The position numbers and the translations under genes are program-made. The notes under the pieces were generated by a model. The model saw only the letters and a program-made list of their open reading frames with translations. It did not search any database and was not told where the DNA came from. Below are positions 51,005 to 59,651 of a stretch of 64,000 bases of DNA, piece after piece (the stretch's first letter is position 1; the number at the start of each line of letters is the position of its first letter). This DNA comes from Nocardia abscessus NBRC 100374 (lineage in GTDB: Bacteria > Actinomycetota > Actinomycetes > Mycobacteriales > Mycobacteriaceae). The stretch is from NCBI RefSeq assembly GCF_000308455.1, contig NZ_BAFP01000274.1:1-64000 (forward strand). The letters run 5' to 3'.

Positions 51005-52213
51005 CTAGGTGTGCGTCGCGCGCAGCCCGATGAACTCTTTGACTTCTGGCACTGCGGCATGTGACCGTACTTGCTGCTCAATAGTGTCGAGCTTCCACCG
51101 CTGGCGAGTGGAGATCGGTCCATCTATCTCATGGAAGTTGCTGGTGAGAACGGAGCAGCCTTCAGCGATCTCTTCTGCCTTGATGAGGTTCTCGGCCAGA
51201 CGAATGCGCCACTCCGCGCGTTCACGGGGCCATGAGGCGGAGGTGTCGATCGCTGCCTGCAGGTGTCTTGTGGCGGTTCGGTGATCGCCGATCTGCATGT
51301 AGGCCAGGCCGGTGATGCCGTGCAGTTCCGCTGGAGGGAAAAAGACCCACTCGGGGTCGTAACCGTGGCTGGAGTCGAAAGCGCGGTGTGCGCGACTGAT
51401 CGCCTTGGCCATGGAGGGTGCGTCGCCGGCCACACCACGCGCTTCGGCCTCGCGGATGGCGCCGAGTGCCCGCAGCCGCGGTCCGCCCTGCCGCAGTGCC
51501 GCCGACTGTGCGGCTTCTGCCAGTTGGATGCCTTCCCGGTGGCGGGACTTCTCCTGGTAATTGAGGATTGCGGCGTTAAGTAGGGCGTGGGAAACACCGA
51601 CCCCGTCATCAGCGGTAGTCGCGGCTTGAGCGGCATCCGCGTAATACCGCCGCGCCTCGTCCAAGCGGCCTGCATCGAAATGGACCCAACCCGTAGCGGT
51701 CATCATCTCGGCCGCCGTGCTGGTGAGGGCCCGGCCGGTATCGTCGCTGTAGCTGGCGGTGTCCAGCAGATGCTGAATGTAGCGTGTTTGCCCGGCTGCC
51801 AGGTGGCAGAGGCGGTCTCCGCCAACCAGAAGATCGAGTTCGTGAATTTGGTTGATGCTGTTTTGCATCTCGGCCACGTCGGCGGCACCGACCCTGACGC
51901 CCGATGCCGATGAGGCGGGTCCTCCCGTGGCGGCCATCATGGCAGCTCCGGCAGTTCCTACAGCTCCGGCCCTGAAGAATTTGCGTCGTTTCACGTCTGC
52001 CTCCTCGTCCGAGTCCACTACCAGTATGGCAAGCGGTACCCCGAGGGCGCGGGCTACGAGACGCAGGATCCGGATGTCGTGGGAGGCAGGGCCGCCGTTT
52101 TCGAGCAGCGATACTGCGGGTTGTGAGAAGTTGATCAGCTGTCCGAACTCGGCCTGGGTCATGCCGAGGGACTTTCTGACCCGCCGGATGACTTCGCCGG
52201 TCGTCATATACAT
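51005..52213 (-). CDS. XRE-family regulator with TPR tail
   Basis: This is a 402-residue protein. It has an N-terminal helix-turn-helix (IRRVRKSLGMTQAEFGQLIN, then FSQPAVSLLENGG), followed by a short hydrophobic RRKFFRAGAVGTAGAAMMAA segment seen in many actinomycete members of this family. The remaining 290 residues form TPR-like helices (GRLDEARRYYADAAQAA, AYMQIGDHRTATRHLQAAID). Such proteins are usually ligand- or peptide-responsive regulators of adjacent genes. ATG 52213 is followed by an alternative ATG two codons later. It is divergent from the small genes at 52.5 kb, so the 52,214-52,400 interval is its probable operator region. Confidence 0.88.
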   Translation of the reverse strand: MYMTTGEVIRRVRKSLGMTQAEFGQLINFSQPAVSLLENGGPASHDIRILRLVARALGVPLAILVVDSDEEADVKRRKFFRAGAVGTAGAAMMAATGGPASSASGVRVGAADVAEMQNSINQIHELDLLVGGDRLCHLAAGQTRYIQHLLDTASYSDDTGRALTSTAAEMMTATGWVHFDAGRLDEARRYYADAAQAATTADDGVGVSHALLNAAILNYQEKSRHREGIQLAEAAQSAALRQGGPRLRALGAIREAEARGVAGDAPSMAKAISRAHRAFDSSHGYDPEWVFFPPAELHGITGLAYMQIGDHRTATRHLQAAIDTSASWPRERAEWRIRLAENLIKAEEIAEGCSVLTSNFHEIDGPISTRQRWKLDTIEQQVRSHAAVPEVKEFIGLRATHT

Positions 52214-52504
52214 ACCTCAAACCCCCATAACCTATCGGCCGGATCGTTCAGTCAGTCCTATCCGAAAATCATTGTCCTAGCACCATATACGGACTCTCGG
52301 ATAAACCGATCCATAACCCGGATATGGCTTCTACCTGGCTATTTGCGGCCCTACGGTCGGACCTACCCGGCATCGGGCCGACGCTGCCAAACTCGCACGC
52401 ATGAGAGGCAGCGCACGGGCCGCCGCAACGGCGCGGCTTCCTGTGGCGCAACGCCCCCGGTGCCGGGTGCCACTCATGTTCTGGCGCGACGGAGGTCCGT
52501 ACCG
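52214..52504 (+). promoter_or_regulatory. Divergent promoter region of the XRE regulator
   Basis: This AT-rich interval contains related motifs: ccatata at 52283, and ccataacccggatatgg at 52311-52327, which is a near palindrome around ccgg. These are candidate binding sites for the neighbouring XRE protein. No firm -35/-10 pair was identified. Confidence 0.35.
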
Positions 52505-52714
52505 ATGCACACCCTGGCCATGCACCACGCAGTCGTCATGACCCAGCAAGAAACTCATCAGCCACCGCCGACGCCGTTCACGGTTGCCGAGGCCCACCGC
52601 GTGACGCAGTTTCATATTGCCTGCCGCGCGAAGTGGTGCCCCAGAAAAGCCGCCGCGCTCGAGTCCCTCGCCGCCGCTGGCCGACTCGTGCCGTCCACGA
52701 CCCATCCCCGGTGA
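52505..52714 (+). CDS. Small conserved actinobacterial protein
   Basis: This is a 69-residue ORF from ATG 52505. The diagnostic core is PFTVAEAHRVTQFHI, then CPRKAAALESLAAAGRLVPS, a pattern common in Nocardia-like small proteins of unknown function that often sit beside XRE/TPR regulators. Two Cys residues are present but no known fold or activity is recognisable. It is divergent from the regulator gene. Confidence 0.6.
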   Translation: MHTLAMHHAVVMTQQETHQPPPTPFTVAEAHRVTQFHIACRAKWCPRKAAALESLAAAGRLVPSTTHPR

Positions 52715-52867
52715 TCTGGAATCTGTGGGAAACGATGAACGCTAAAGCTGCGTAGCGGGAGCCGGACTGCCCTGCAGCCGAGCAGTCGCGGGAGCTGTAC
52801 CGGGCGTCCGGCTTTCTGGTCGCCGAAATTGAAATCGGTCGGCGTTAACGCCCGGGGGTGATCCGAA

Positions 52868-53071
52868 ATGTGGCCTGTCTGCCCGCCCCGGAGTATCCGG
52901 CACATCCATATCGAGTTCGGTGCTCTGATCTTGGATTACCAGGCGTCTGCCGAACAAGCCCGGCAGGTTGCGGCCGAGTTGGCGGGTGTGTTCGCGGGCG
53001 GGGTGCTGGCGGTGACCGTCGATGACGACGTGCGCGCTGACATGCCGCCGTTGCCGCGTGCCGGGGATTGA
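52868..53071 (+). CDS. Small hypothetical protein
   Basis: This 67-residue ORF starts MWPVCPPRSIRHIHIEF and continues with an amphipathic helix (SAEQARQVAAELAGVFAGGV) and a beta strand (LAVTVDDDVRAD). Codon usage has a strong G/C third position, supporting a real gene. Function unknown. It lies in the same direction as the next gene. Confidence 0.5.
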   Translation: MWPVCPPRSIRHIHIEFGALILDYQASAEQARQVAAELAGVFAGGVLAVTVDDDVRADMPPLPRAGD

Positions 53072-53131
53072 TCGCTGAAGCCTCTGTATTTCAGACCTTT
53101 TAATGCTCACTCATGTCGAACGGACTTTGCT

Positions 53132-53779
53132 GTGCCCGAAGATCGCCCGCAGTACGCCGTCTACTACGGATTGACCCCCGACCGGCCGGTCGCCATCACA
53201 CTGCCGCCGGTGGAAGCCCGACCCGACCAGCCGCTCCCGGACGCCGGGCACTTCCTGCGGATGTGCGCCGGAGTCGAGGAGCCGACCACGGTCATGCTGC
53301 GTAGTGCGCGGGAGATCGTCGGTATCTGGCGGCACACCTTCCAACATGGGGCGGCAGCGAAGGCGAACGGTGGCACGCTCGATGAACAGCTGAACCTGTA
53401 CACCTGGTTCATCGACCGGGAAGCCGCCGGTCACACGAGAGATATCGCGGTCCAGGCCGACGCTGCGGTCACGCCGTCGTCATACGGCCAGTGGGTCTCG
53501 TGGCTGGTGTGGAAGTACTTGTTGTACGCGCTGCGGCAGCACGATCTCGAATGCCATGAGCGTGACACTGTCGAATTGTCATGGTGCATCGAGTCGTTCG
53601 ATGCGTTGGTCGATCGGGTGCAGCGCGGGCTCATAAGGCTGCCTGAGCAAGCGACGGACGAGTTCCCGCCCAGGTCGGTGACACCGCCCGACCGAAATCG
53701 AGGTCGGCCAGATCCGCCCGATCTTCGCCTACGGCTCCCTCTCTCGCCAACCGTGACCGGAATCAGGAAGGTCCGCTGA
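53132..53779 (+). CDS. Hypothetical protein upstream of the monooxygenase
   Basis: This protein has 215 residues from GTG 53132. The body (residues 20-175) is helical, with PDAGHFLRMCAGVEEPTTVM and SWLVWKYLLYALRQHDLECH. The last 35 residues are Pro/Arg-rich and may reflect a frameshift near 53,680. The stop overlaps the monooxygenase ATG (TGATG at 53777-53781), indicating coupling. No family recognised. Confidence 0.5.
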   Translation: MPEDRPQYAVYYGLTPDRPVAITLPPVEARPDQPLPDAGHFLRMCAGVEEPTTVMLRSAREIVGIWRHTFQHGAAAKANGGTLDEQLNLYTWFIDREAAGHTRDIAVQADAAVTPSSYGQWVSWLVWKYLLYALRQHDLECHERDTVELSWCIESFDALVDRVQRGLIRLPEQATDEFPPRSVTPPDRNRGRPDPPDLRLRLPLSPTVTGIRKVR

Positions 53780-55395
53780 TGTCTGATTCTGTCTTACGCA
53801 ACCGGATCGCTGTCGTCGGCGCGGGCCCGGTCGGGCTGATGCATGCTATCGAATTGTTTCGGCGTGGAGTGGCGTGCCGAGTCTTCGATAAGGCCAGCGC
53901 CCACGCGGAGACCTCACGCGCCTGCGTCGTGCACACCCGCACACTCGAACACCTAGCCCAAGCCGGGATTGATGAACCGTTCGTGACGCGGGGCCGCCGC
54001 GTCAGGGCGATGAACTATCACTTCTACGACGATGCGGGGGCGGTGGCCGAGGTCGCGCGGCTGGACTTCACGGATTTGGATAGCCGCTACCCTTATCTGC
54101 TCACCATTCCGCAGAGCGTCATCGAACAGATCCTGCGCGAGCATCTCGCCTGTCTGGGCGGCGAGATCGAATGGAACACCGAATTACGTTCGCTCAGTGG
54201 CGATCACGCCGGTGCTGTCACTGTACGGGTGATCGATACCACGACCGGCCGTGAGGAGACGCTGCATCCGCAGTGGGTCGTTGGCTGCGACGGGCTCAAC
54301 AGCACCATCCGACGCCACATCGGCCTGGCTTTCGTCGGTGGCGAGTACCACGCCGGCGAGATGAGAATGACCGACGCGGTGTTGACGGCGACCTCCAGCG
54401 AACTTCCGCTGCCGGGTGATGATCTGGACTACCACATCCACGAACATCGTATGGCGCTGCTGATCCCGCTGCCCGGCCGGACCCATCGGGTGCTGGTCAG
54501 CGACATGAACCAGGTGTCGGGAACCGGCACCTCGCGGGCGGGTTTCCAGTCGGCGCTCGATGACTACTTCCGCGGCGTGCTCACCCTCGGCGACCTCAAG
54601 GGCACGGCGAACTTCTACATCCGCAACCGCGTCAGCAACCGATTCCGGCGCGGCAACATCTTCCTCGCGGGTGACGCGGCGCACATCCACTCACCGGCGG
54701 GTGGGCAAGGGATGAATCTGGGCATGCAGGACGCGGTCAACCTCGGATGGCGGCTCGCGCTCGTCGCCCGGGGGGAGGCCCCTCCAGCGATCCTTGAGGG
54801 CTATGAGCGTGAACGGGTCCCGGTGGCCCACCAGGTGATCGCACGCACCAAACAGCTCCACGACCTGCTCATGGCGCACGGCACACCGTTGGCCGAGCGC
54901 CTCGCGATCCTGCGGGATCCGGGCTTCACTCACCGAGCAGTAACAGGAATCTCGGGTATCGCGACCACGTACCGCGCCACCGACCCCAATACCCCGGCGA
55001 TAAACTCGCGCGGTGGGCTCGCCGTCGGAGACCGCGCCCCCGACACCGCTCTCACCCCACGGTGCAGCGTGCACGACCTGCTGCGTCATCCCGGGCACAC
55101 CGTGCTGGCATTCCAGCGCCACGCCCAGTCAACACCGGCTTTGCGGGCGTTGCGCGATCACGTCGGGCAGCGGTTCGGTGCGCGAGTGCAGGTATCGGTG
55201 ATCACCGCCCCTGATCAGCGCTGGCTCGCACCAGACGGCGCTGTCATCGCCGACAGCGACGCTGCCCACAACCTGTACGGCGCCTACGACACCGACGCCC
55301 TGTGCCTGCTGCGCCCCGACGGCCACATCCACCACCTGTGCGAACTACCGCAGCAGCACACGCTACTCACCACACTCGGCACCGACCTCACCTAA
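53779..55395 (+). CDS. FAD-dependent aromatic-ring-type monooxygenase
   Basis: This is a 538-residue class A flavoprotein monooxygenase. It has the GxGxxG FAD motif RIAVVGAGPVGLMHAIELF at the start, the mid-protein VVGCDGLNSTIRRHIGL (DG motif), and FLAGDAAHIHSPAGGQGMN (GD motif). A C-terminal thioredoxin-like domain of about 140 residues (VGDRAPDTAL, DQRWLAPDGAVIAD) is typical of the PHBH/polyketide hydroxylase branch. It hydroxylates an aromatic or enol substrate using NAD(P)H and O2. With the P450 next door it points to tailoring of a natural product or catabolism of an aromatic compound. Confidence 0.9.
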   Translation: MSDSVLRNRIAVVGAGPVGLMHAIELFRRGVACRVFDKASAHAETSRACVVHTRTLEHLAQAGIDEPFVTRGRRVRAMNYHFYDDAGAVAEVARLDFTDLDSRYPYLLTIPQSVIEQILREHLACLGGEIEWNTELRSLSGDHAGAVTVRVIDTTTGREETLHPQWVVGCDGLNSTIRRHIGLAFVGGEYHAGEMRMTDAVLTATSSELPLPGDDLDYHIHEHRMALLIPLPGRTHRVLVSDMNQVSGTGTSRAGFQSALDDYFRGVLTLGDLKGTANFYIRNRVSNRFRRGNIFLAGDAAHIHSPAGGQGMNLGMQDAVNLGWRLALVARGEAPPAILEGYERERVPVAHQVIARTKQLHDLLMAHGTPLAERLAILRDPGFTHRAVTGISGIATTYRATDPNTPAINSRGGLAVGDRAPDTALTPRCSVHDLLRHPGHTVLAFQRHAQSTPALRALRDHVGQRFGARVQVSVITAPDQRWLAPDGAVIADSDAAHNLYGAYDTDALCLLRPDGHIHHLCELPQQHTLLTTLGTDLT

Positions 55396-55547
55396 CTTCA
55401 GCCACGCGGCAACCCCGTCGTCGCTGTTCCTTTTGCTGTTTACGCGTCTTCGCTTCCTGGGTCCTCGGCCCGGCGTACCACTCCGGGTCTCGCCACATGG
55501 CTCCGTGCTGCCCGTCACCTCCGCATCCTCATCTGGAGTCACCTCGA

Positions 55548-56846
55548 ATGACCATTCCGCCGCCCCCGCCTACGTCCCCGACATCCGGCGGAAGCTGCCC
55601 CCTGCGGTACGGATCGCCCGTCGACACCGGAAACGTCCCCCGGGTACCGCTGCACACCGAAGAATTCGCCGCCGATCCGCACAGCGTCTATCGACAGATG
55701 CGTGACCGGTTCGGCGCGCTGGCGCCGATCGAACTCGCCCCCGGCATACCCGCGACATTGGTCCTGGGCTATCGCACCGGGGTGAACATCCTGCAAGATC
55801 CCGCCCATTTCCCCGCCGACCCACGCACCTGGGAACAGACCATCCCGCCCGACTCACCGATTCGAGGGATGCTCGGCTGGCAGCCCGCCGCACGATTTCA
55901 CGACGGGACGGCTCACGAGCGCTACCGCACGGCATCCGCCGCCGCCATCGCCGGGATCGATCTGCACGGCCTGCACGTCACCGTCGAAGCCATTGCCATC
56001 CCACTGATCAACACCTTCAGCGGCCACGGCAGCGCGGACTTGGCCGCCGACTACGCCTTCCCGCTCATCTTCCACGCCCTCAACCAGATCATCGGCTGCC
56101 CACCGCAGCTCGGGAGCCAGATCGCCGCCGGTATGGCTGCCCGCTTCGATTCCGGCTCCGAGGCGGCGCTGGGCATGAATGCGCTGAAAACAGCTCTGCG
56201 GGAACTGATCCGGCTCAAACGCGCCCAGCCGGGTGATGACATCACCTCACGCCTGGCGCACCATCGTGCCAACCTCACCGACACCGAGCTGCTGGCCCAG
56301 TTGATGAGCTTCTACGGCGCGGGCATCGAACCCACCCGCAACCTCATCACCAACACTCTGCTGCTGATGCTGACCGACGACCGGTTCGGCGGCGGCCTGC
56401 TCAGCGGAGCCCTCTCGACCCGCGACGCGCTCGATGAACTGCTGTTCACCGACCCGCCGATGGCGAACTTCTGCCCCAGCTACCCACGTCAGCCGATCAT
56501 GGTCGATGACACCTGGATACCCGCCGACCAGCCCGTCCTCATCAGCCTCGCCGCCTGCAACCGCGACCCCGCCATCACCGGAAACGACCGCATTGGCAAT
56601 CGCTCACATCTCGCCTGGGGTGCCGGGCCGCATGTCTGCCCCGCCGAAAACGTCGTGTACCTCATCGCCGAACACACCATCAACCAACTCCTCGACACTC
56701 TCCCCGACATCCAGCTCGCCACACCCGCCAACGCGCTGCGCTGGCGACCCGGACCCTTCCACCGAGCACTCCACCAACTGCCGGTCACATTCCCCAAAAC
56801 CCCTCCGCTCGGCAGCGGATCATGGTCGCACACCGGCCACCCATGA
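55548..56846 (+). CDS. Cytochrome P450
   Basis: This is a 432-residue soluble bacterial P450. The I-helix oxygen-binding region reads FYGAGIEPTRNLI, where the usual A-G-x-x-T is modified to A-G-I-E-P-T. The heme-binding loop is HLAWGAGPHVCPAEN, with Cys as the thiolate ligand. ATG 55548 follows GGAG at a suitable distance; the frame upstream is Pro/Arg-rich. The usual K-helix ExxR is not obvious, a deviation shared with some atypical biosynthetic P450s. It is probably a tailoring enzyme together with the flavoprotein monooxygenase. Confidence 0.88.
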   Translation: MTIPPPPPTSPTSGGSCPLRYGSPVDTGNVPRVPLHTEEFAADPHSVYRQMRDRFGALAPIELAPGIPATLVLGYRTGVNILQDPAHFPADPRTWEQTIPPDSPIRGMLGWQPAARFHDGTAHERYRTASAAAIAGIDLHGLHVTVEAIAIPLINTFSGHGSADLAADYAFPLIFHALNQIIGCPPQLGSQIAAGMAARFDSGSEAALGMNALKTALRELIRLKRAQPGDDITSRLAHHRANLTDTELLAQLMSFYGAGIEPTRNLITNTLLLMLTDDRFGGGLLSGALSTRDALDELLFTDPPMANFCPSYPRQPIMVDDTWIPADQPVLISLAACNRDPAITGNDRIGNRSHLAWGAGPHVCPAENVVYLIAEHTINQLLDTLPDIQLATPANALRWRPGPFHRALHQLPVTFPKTPPLGSGSWSHTGHP

Positions 56847-56971
56847 CCTCGTGTAGCGAAGCACACCCTTGCCCGGAGAGTCTGGTTATCACGGGTCGAT
56901 CGACCGATGGACGCTTGCGGGGGACGAGTTGGACATGCACCTGCCGGGCGTTCGAGCTGCACGATTGTCTG

Positions 56972-57425
56972 ATGATCGAGATCGAAGTCCCGGTGTCCCG
57001 GCTCGCGGGGAATGAGCTGCCCGCGCCAGTGCGAGGCGAGATCGAGAATCGCTTGGGCGCGGGAGTGCGTTCGGGATCGACCCAACTGGGAGGCTTCAGC
57101 TGCGGAATGGCGTCTCGGTTGGCCTTGGCGGACGGCCGCACAGTGTTCGCCAAAGCGATCCCTACCAGGGACAGCTTTGCAGACCGGTACCGGATTGAGG
57201 GGGACACCACGTCGCAGCTCCCGGCGGGGATCCCGACACCGGCAGTGTGGTTCACGCTGGCGGTCGACGGATGGCGAGTCCTCGTGTTCGACGACCTCAC
57301 CGGTCGGCATCCCCGGTTTCGAGCAGCCGGCAGAATTGGCGGCGGTGCTCGCGGTAGTCGGGGACCTCTCACGGATTCTCATCCCGAGCCCACTACCGCA
57401 GGTACCGACCCTGGCCGTGGAAGTG
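56972..57425 (+). pseudogene. APH-fold kinase N-terminal remnant
   Basis: From ATG 56972 the frame reads GSTQLGGFSCGMASRLALAD, then VFAKAIPTRDSFADRYRIEG and WRVLVFDDLTGRHP, the N-lobe and hinge of an aminoglycoside phosphotransferase-like kinase. Near 57315 the frame shifts, and the continuation (EQPAELAAVLAVVGDLSRIL) lies in the next frame until about 57425. The catalytic loop is absent. The gene is truncated and frameshifted. Confidence 0.65.
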
Positions 57426-57456
57426 ACCGTGGCGCGTTCCGCTATGGCCGGTGGGT

Positions 57457-58173
57457 ATGACCATGGAGCATGAAGTCGGGCATGTGCAGCGGATGGCTGC
57501 CGCGCAGGACAACCTCAAGCGGTACGGTGCCGCGTTGGTGTCGTGGCTTGTACCCGCGTCGGTTCGGTACGCGGTTGCGGCGGAGGCTATCCATCTGGCG
57601 GAGCGGTGTGGTGTCCGTCGGGACCTGGCCTTCGCCGAGACGGGTTTCACCCCTCGCCGGATGAGAAACGTTAGACGGGCGCAGATCGTGGCGAATGGGG
57701 TTGCCATCCGGGAGGCTTATGAGTCACCCGAGCTCACCACAGTTGTGGCTGCTGTGGCGGGCCAGTCTGTGTATTCATGCCCTTATGAGCCGGAGCAGTT
57801 CGTGGTCACCCAGCTGGCTCGTCCGGGCGACACGCATGGATGGCATTGGGACGATTACAGTTTCGCGCTGGTGTGGGTGGCGGAATGCCCGAGCCCCCTC
57901 GATGGCGGATTCGTCGAGTGTGTCCCCGGCACGGTGTGGGATAAGCGTCGGCCGGGTATCGAGCAGGTACTTCGTGATCGCGCGGTGCACCGGCTGGAGG
58001 CAGGTCCGGGTCAGGTGTATCTCATGCGGGCGAGTACGACGTTGCATCGGGTGCACCCGATTCGGCGGGGCCGCAGGACGATCGTGAACATGGCGTTCGC
58101 GTCGGAGGATGAATTGTGTAGGCCGGTGTCGCACGAGACGATGGACGCACTGTGGTCCGGGCCTGGGCATTGA
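57457..58173 (+). CDS. HalD/BesD-like Fe(II)/2-oxoglutarate oxygenase
   Basis: This protein has about 238 residues; starts at GTG 57451 and ATG 57457 or 57463 are close together. The iron site reads THGWHWDDYSFALVW, giving H-x-D, and the second His is in STTLHRVHPIRRGRRT with the Arg that binds 2-oxoglutarate. In BesD-type amino-acid halogenases the Asp is replaced by Gly. Here it is retained, which predicts a hydroxylase rather than a halogenase. The substrate is likely an amino acid or amino-acid-derived compound (inference). It is first in a plus-strand group with a hydrolase and acyltransferase. Confidence 0.7.
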   Translation: MTMEHEVGHVQRMAAAQDNLKRYGAALVSWLVPASVRYAVAAEAIHLAERCGVRRDLAFAETGFTPRRMRNVRRAQIVANGVAIREAYESPELTTVVAAVAGQSVYSCPYEPEQFVVTQLARPGDTHGWHWDDYSFALVWVAECPSPLDGGFVECVPGTVWDKRRPGIEQVLRDRAVHRLEAGPGQVYLMRASTTLHRVHPIRRGRRTIVNMAFASEDELCRPVSHETMDALWSGPGH

Positions 58174-58184
58174 GCGGAGGAAAT

Positions 58185-58979
58185 GTGCCGGTGGAGAACA
58201 TCACGTTGGAGTCGGTAGACGGTGTCCGGCTCGACGCCGCAGTCCATACGGTATCCGGTCCGGCCCGGGGAGCCGTGCTGTTGGTGCACGGAATCACTGT
58301 GGACATGGACGAGGGCGGCGGGATGTTCGTCCGCTTGGCCGAGCGACTGACCGCGGTGGGATTCGACGTTGTGCGGTTCTCCTTCCGGGGGCATGGAAAC
58401 AGCGGCGGAACGCAACGCGGAGTGACTGTTGCCGGAGAGTGCCTGGACCTGGAGGCAGCGGTGCGGTTTCTCCGGGATCGGTTCCCGGGCAGGTTTTCGA
58501 TCGTTGCGGCCAGTTTCGGAGCCGTGTCCACGGTGCTGTCGCTGCCGTGGCTGGCTGACAGGCTCGATCGGCTGGTGCTGTGGAATCCGGTTCTCGACCT
58601 GCGGCATACGTTCCTGGAGCCGGAGTTGGCCTGGGGGGAAGAAAACTTCGGTGCGTCGCAGCGCAGGCTCTTGCATGACACCGGAGTCCTGGTCGTCGAC
58701 GGGGAATTCGAACTCGGTCGCGTGTTGTTCTGCGAGTTCGCCCACTACGACCCGCTGGCGCGGTTCCTCGACAGCACCGTGCCGTCACTGATCGTGCACG
58801 GAGACCGTGACACCGCGGTCTCCTACGAGATTTCCGCTCGGGCTGCGATGTCGCGGCTGAACACGACGCTGCGTACCATCGCTGGCTCGGATCACGGCTT
58901 CGACTCGCGGGAGCGCGAAGATCAGGCGATCTCAGAGACGGTTGACTGGCTGGTCGGCCAGGTTACGCCCGCCTCGTGA
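58185..58979 (+). CDS. Alpha/beta hydrolase
   Basis: This protein has 264 residues from GTG 58185, chosen because GGAGG lies about four bases upstream. Hydrolase features: VLLVHGITVDMDEGG (oxyanion HG), FDVVRFSFRGHGNSGG, nucleophile elbow IVAASFGAVST (A-x-S-x-G), VPSLIVHGDRDTAVS supplying the Asp, and SDHGFDS supplying the His. It is likely an esterase, thioesterase or acyl-transfer hydrolase. It ends by overlapping the GTG of the next gene (GTGA at 58976). Confidence 0.88.
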   Translation: MPVENITLESVDGVRLDAAVHTVSGPARGAVLLVHGITVDMDEGGGMFVRLAERLTAVGFDVVRFSFRGHGNSGGTQRGVTVAGECLDLEAAVRFLRDRFPGRFSIVAASFGAVSTVLSLPWLADRLDRLVLWNPVLDLRHTFLEPELAWGEENFGASQRRLLHDTGVLVVDGEFELGRVLFCEFAHYDPLARFLDSTVPSLIVHGDRDTAVSYEISARAAMSRLNTTLRTIAGSDHGFDSREREDQAISETVDWLVGQVTPAS

Positions 58980-59638
58980 CTCCCAGGGACCTGTACGGGC
59001 CGATTCGGCTCGGTGATGACGTCACAATCGGCGAGCACTGCGTTCTCGGATACCCGAAAGAAGTGCGTATCCGAGAAGCCCAAAGTGAGCGGCGTTCGGC
59101 GGGCGCTCCTGTCGTGCTCGGAGACCGGGTTCTGCTGTTCAACCAGGTTGTCGTCCATGAAGGCACTCTGCTCGGTGCCGATTGCGTGGTAGAAGACCGG
59201 GCACGGATCGGATATGGGTGTGTGATCGGCGACCGGACCCGGGTCGTCCACGGCGCCTACATCTGTGATCGCGTCACGATCGGCACGGACGCGTGTGTCG
59301 CTGGGTTCGTTTGCGATGCGACGGTGATCGGGGATCGGGCGACCGTCATGGGCGAGCTGGTCCACGAGTACACGAGTCCGCATCTGGGCTGGTGGGGAGT
59401 GGACGAAGAACCGCCCGTGGTCGAGGCGGATTCGGTGGTCGGGTTCGGTGCACGAGTGGTCGGCGGCGTCCGGATCGGGCCTCGCAGCTACGTCGCGGCC
59501 GGGGCGGTCGTGACCAAGAACGTGCCGAGTGAGCACGTAGTCACCGGCGTCAATGTCCACACGCCGATCGGCGAGTGGCCCGGTAAACGTCTTGCGGCGC
59601 TGATCGAATACTGGACGGCACCGCGACCAATGCGGTGA
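58976..59638 (+). CDS. Left-handed beta-helix acyltransferase
   Basis: This is a 220-residue hexapeptide-repeat protein: IRLGDDVTIGEHCVLG, LGDRVLLFNQVVVHEGTLLG, IGYGCVIGDRTRVVHG and VRIGPRSYVAAGAVVTKNVP form successive turns of the left-handed helix typical of acetyl- and N-acyltransferases. A YTSPHLGWWG insertion may shape the acceptor site. It is translationally coupled to the hydrolase upstream. The substrate is probably a sugar or an amino compound made by the neighbouring genes. Confidence 0.85.
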   Translation: MTPRDLYGPIRLGDDVTIGEHCVLGYPKEVRIREAQSERRSAGAPVVLGDRVLLFNQVVVHEGTLLGADCVVEDRARIGYGCVIGDRTRVVHGAYICDRVTIGTDACVAGFVCDATVIGDRATVMGELVHEYTSPHLGWWGVDEEPPVVEADSVVGFGARVVGGVRIGPRSYVAAGAVVTKNVPSEHVVTGVNVHTPIGEWPGKRLAALIEYWTAPRPMR

Positions 59639-59651
59639 TCGAAGCCGCGCA

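Noticed and set aside
50513..51064. 183-codon plus-strand frame with an HNH-like phrase (IDHIVDWAKV)
   Set aside because: The phrase lacks the later Asn/His of an HNH motif and the rest is low-complexity; the opposite strand has a somewhat better candidate.
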